A stretch of DNA of 64,000 nt from Tremella fuciformis (taxonomy: Eukaryota > Basidiomycota > Tremellomycetes > Tremellales > Tremellaceae). The notes below the pieces were generated by a model that searched no databases, was not told the DNA's origin, and saw only the letters and a list, made by a program, of their open reading frames with translations. The stretch spans positions 2,542,001 to 2,606,000 of the forward strand of contig CP136490.1 of assembly GCA_032768795.1 (NCBI GenBank). The letters are read 5' to 3'. Shown here one piece after another: positions 62,846 to 64,000 of the stretch; positions within the stretch are counted from its first letter, which is position 1; each line of letters starts with the position of its first letter. The position numbers and the translations under genes are program-made.

Positions 62846-62930
62846 GTTCGTTTGGTGTAGCCGAAGCATTCCTCGTTTGGGAGATGTTTTCCCCTCGAGG
62901 CGGTCCTGGGTTCAATCCCCAGAACGGACC
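62846..62930 (+). tRNA. tRNA-Pro (UGG anticodon) with intron
   Basis: The acceptor stem GTTCGTT (62846-62852) pairs with AACGGAC (62923-62929), including one G-U. The anticodon stem CCTCG (62871-62875) pairs with CGAGG (62896-62900). The anticodon TGG is at 62878-62880, followed by G37, typical of tRNA-Pro. A 13-nt intron AGATGTTTTCCCC (62882-62894) lies at the canonical 37/38 position. The T-arm is CTGGG-TTCAATC-CCCAG, with B-box GGTTCAATCCC. A T-run (62936-62941) follows as Pol III terminator. The D-arm is the weakest part. Confidence 0.9.
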
Positions 62931-62935
62931 TTGGT

Positions 62936-62941
62936 ATTTTT
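62936..62941 (+). terminator. Pol III T-run after tRNA-Pro
   Basis: The sequence ATTTTTG follows the tRNA 3' end within about 6 nt, as expected for RNA polymerase III termination. Confidence 0.7.
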
Positions 62942-63564
62942 GTCGTCCTGACTGCTCTTTTGTTGTATATCGCCTCCTGTCTGTCTATCTATGCACAGGA
63001 AACATGCATGTACACACAACAAGCAAGGCTTACTGTCTCTCTATCAACACGATAACACCGACATGTCGCCAAACTGTCCTGTTCAGACAAGAAGAGGTGC
63101 GGCACTTCAGGGATGTTCAAACCCATGTCTCCCTCAAATGTAAGATCTCTGGCGGTGCGTCCCCATGCGAACTGCCGAGTCGCATCCAGCCTAGCTGCAA
63201 CCATGATAGCTCAGAGATATCAGATCGCTCCACGCGCGATCGCTTCCTCAATTAGTCGGCCGGCGCTCCGCCTGGACCTGACGTTCGATGCGGCAAGCGC
63301 GGACTTCTCCAAGGCCTTCTGTGTGGCGGCTCTCGACTCTGCTATCGTAGCTAGTCTAGACTGCGGGTAGCTTCATTCTCGTGCGGCACTTGAGAGCTCG
63401 ACGATGGATCTCGTTGCAGGAGCGAAGGAAGCCATACCATGTGCCGGTGCGTATCGCAGCCCCCGTATCACGAACATACATTAGGGGGCATGCAGTCATA
63501 ACGTCCTGTAAAAGGCTCAACATCAAGCTCGGTAGGAACCGGCTTGATCCCCCTATGAGCGTAC
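62942..63564. other. Spacer before the window end
   Basis: No supported gene. Short frames overlap on both strands without motifs. Confidence 0.4.
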
Positions 63565-63963
63565 CTAGTCTGAACTACATACTGGATCATGACACCCCGC
63601 CTGATCGAACACCTTCATGGCGTGGAGGTGGCTCCGGATAGGTCGCGGAGGGTCGAACGGTTTCTGGAAGTCGGTTATCGGCGGATCCGAGAAGGCCTCT
63701 TTGCAGACTCGCTCAAAACACTGGAGGTGTTGTCTGTACCATGAAGTCAGCCGCTTGCGGTCGACTGGCAGCTGAAGCTCTGGCAGTTGAGCGAATCTGC
63801 GGTTGAGTTTGTCCCGCAGAGAGGGGATCACTGTGTAAGTGAGACGGTTCACGTCGGACGGACCATACTTCGGGTCTTGCTCGAATTGGTCGGCTGCAGA
63901 CGTGTCGCTGAAAAGACTACTCTCGTGCGACGCACTGGAGCCCGCACGTACCGATTCAGCCAA
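63565..63963 (-). pseudogene. Fragment of a second LINE-like element (reverse orientation)
   Basis: A 132-codon minus-strand frame ends VDRKRLTSWYRQHLQCFERV, CKEAFSDPP and RPIRSHLHAMKVFDQA. This lines up with the segment between endonuclease and RT of the element at 58537-62574 (ACEKAFLRPP, then VRHRLHSIKVLKAAEKA). RT itself is missing downstream (63565 and below), so this is a truncated or decayed copy, or one whose remainder lies beyond the window. The similarity is clear but moderate, so it comes from a different subfamily. Confidence 0.55.
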
Positions 63964-64000
63964 CTCGCTGTCTGCTGATGATGTCGGCGCGGCCGCAAGC

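Overview
The window is nuclear DNA of a basidiomycete yeast, most likely a Tremellomycete (Cryptococcus/Trichosporon-type relatives). I infer this from GC-rich, densely packed genes with many short (about 40-60 nt) GT-AG introns with CTGAC/CTAAC-like branch sites, and from the protein style of the recognisable housekeeping genes. No species can be named from sequence alone.

Layout. 1-9.5 kb: the 3' part of a zinc-cluster regulator; RPL11 (uL5, minus); an Osh4-type oxysterol-binding protein (minus); a small unresolved gene; TRM2 tRNA m5U methyltransferase with its [4Fe-4S]-type cysteines; and an unknown three-exon gene. 9.9-16.8 kb: a tandem array of small, intronless, mutually related plus-strand genes of no family I recognise. 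There are two subtypes (A and B), four intact copies and one copy broken by a nonsense codon. 17-24.2 kb: a synaptobrevin-type R-SNARE and clathrin heavy chain, divergently arranged. 24.5-46.9 kb: a conserved block with a CobW/ZNG1-type zinc GTPase, a Zn2Cys6 regulator, the glycogen debranching enzyme, a basic-secretory-protein metallopeptidase-like gene, the divergent ribosomal pair RPS18/RPL42, mitochondrial tyrosyl-tRNA synthetase, a GCFC/PAXBP1-like splicing factor and an unknown basic protein.

47-64 kb is accessory and repeat-rich. It holds a duplicated, decaying gene family with a Thr/Pro microsatellite, an in-frame stop and a poly-G frameshift. It also holds an apparently intact Ty1/copia retrotransposon on the minus strand: identical 90-bp LTRs, CTTTC target-site duplication, half-tRNA-iMet-type primer site and one 1,750-codon gag-pol frame. 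Further on are a LINE-like retroelement with intron-like interruptions and a frameshifted endonuclease, an intron-containing tRNA-Pro(UGG) gene, and a reverse-strand fragment of a second LINE-like element.

The two most unusual things seen are (1) the copia element, whose reading frame continues past RNase H into a C-terminal Cys6 cluster with exact Zn2Cys6 spacing, preceded by five 18-bp palindrome-like TCG-NN-CGA sites and set in a body saturated with CGAGCGA-type words, and (2) the tandem A/B gene family of unknown function. Exon structures were worked out by eye from reading frames and splice signals; exact exon borders are predictions unless positions are given.
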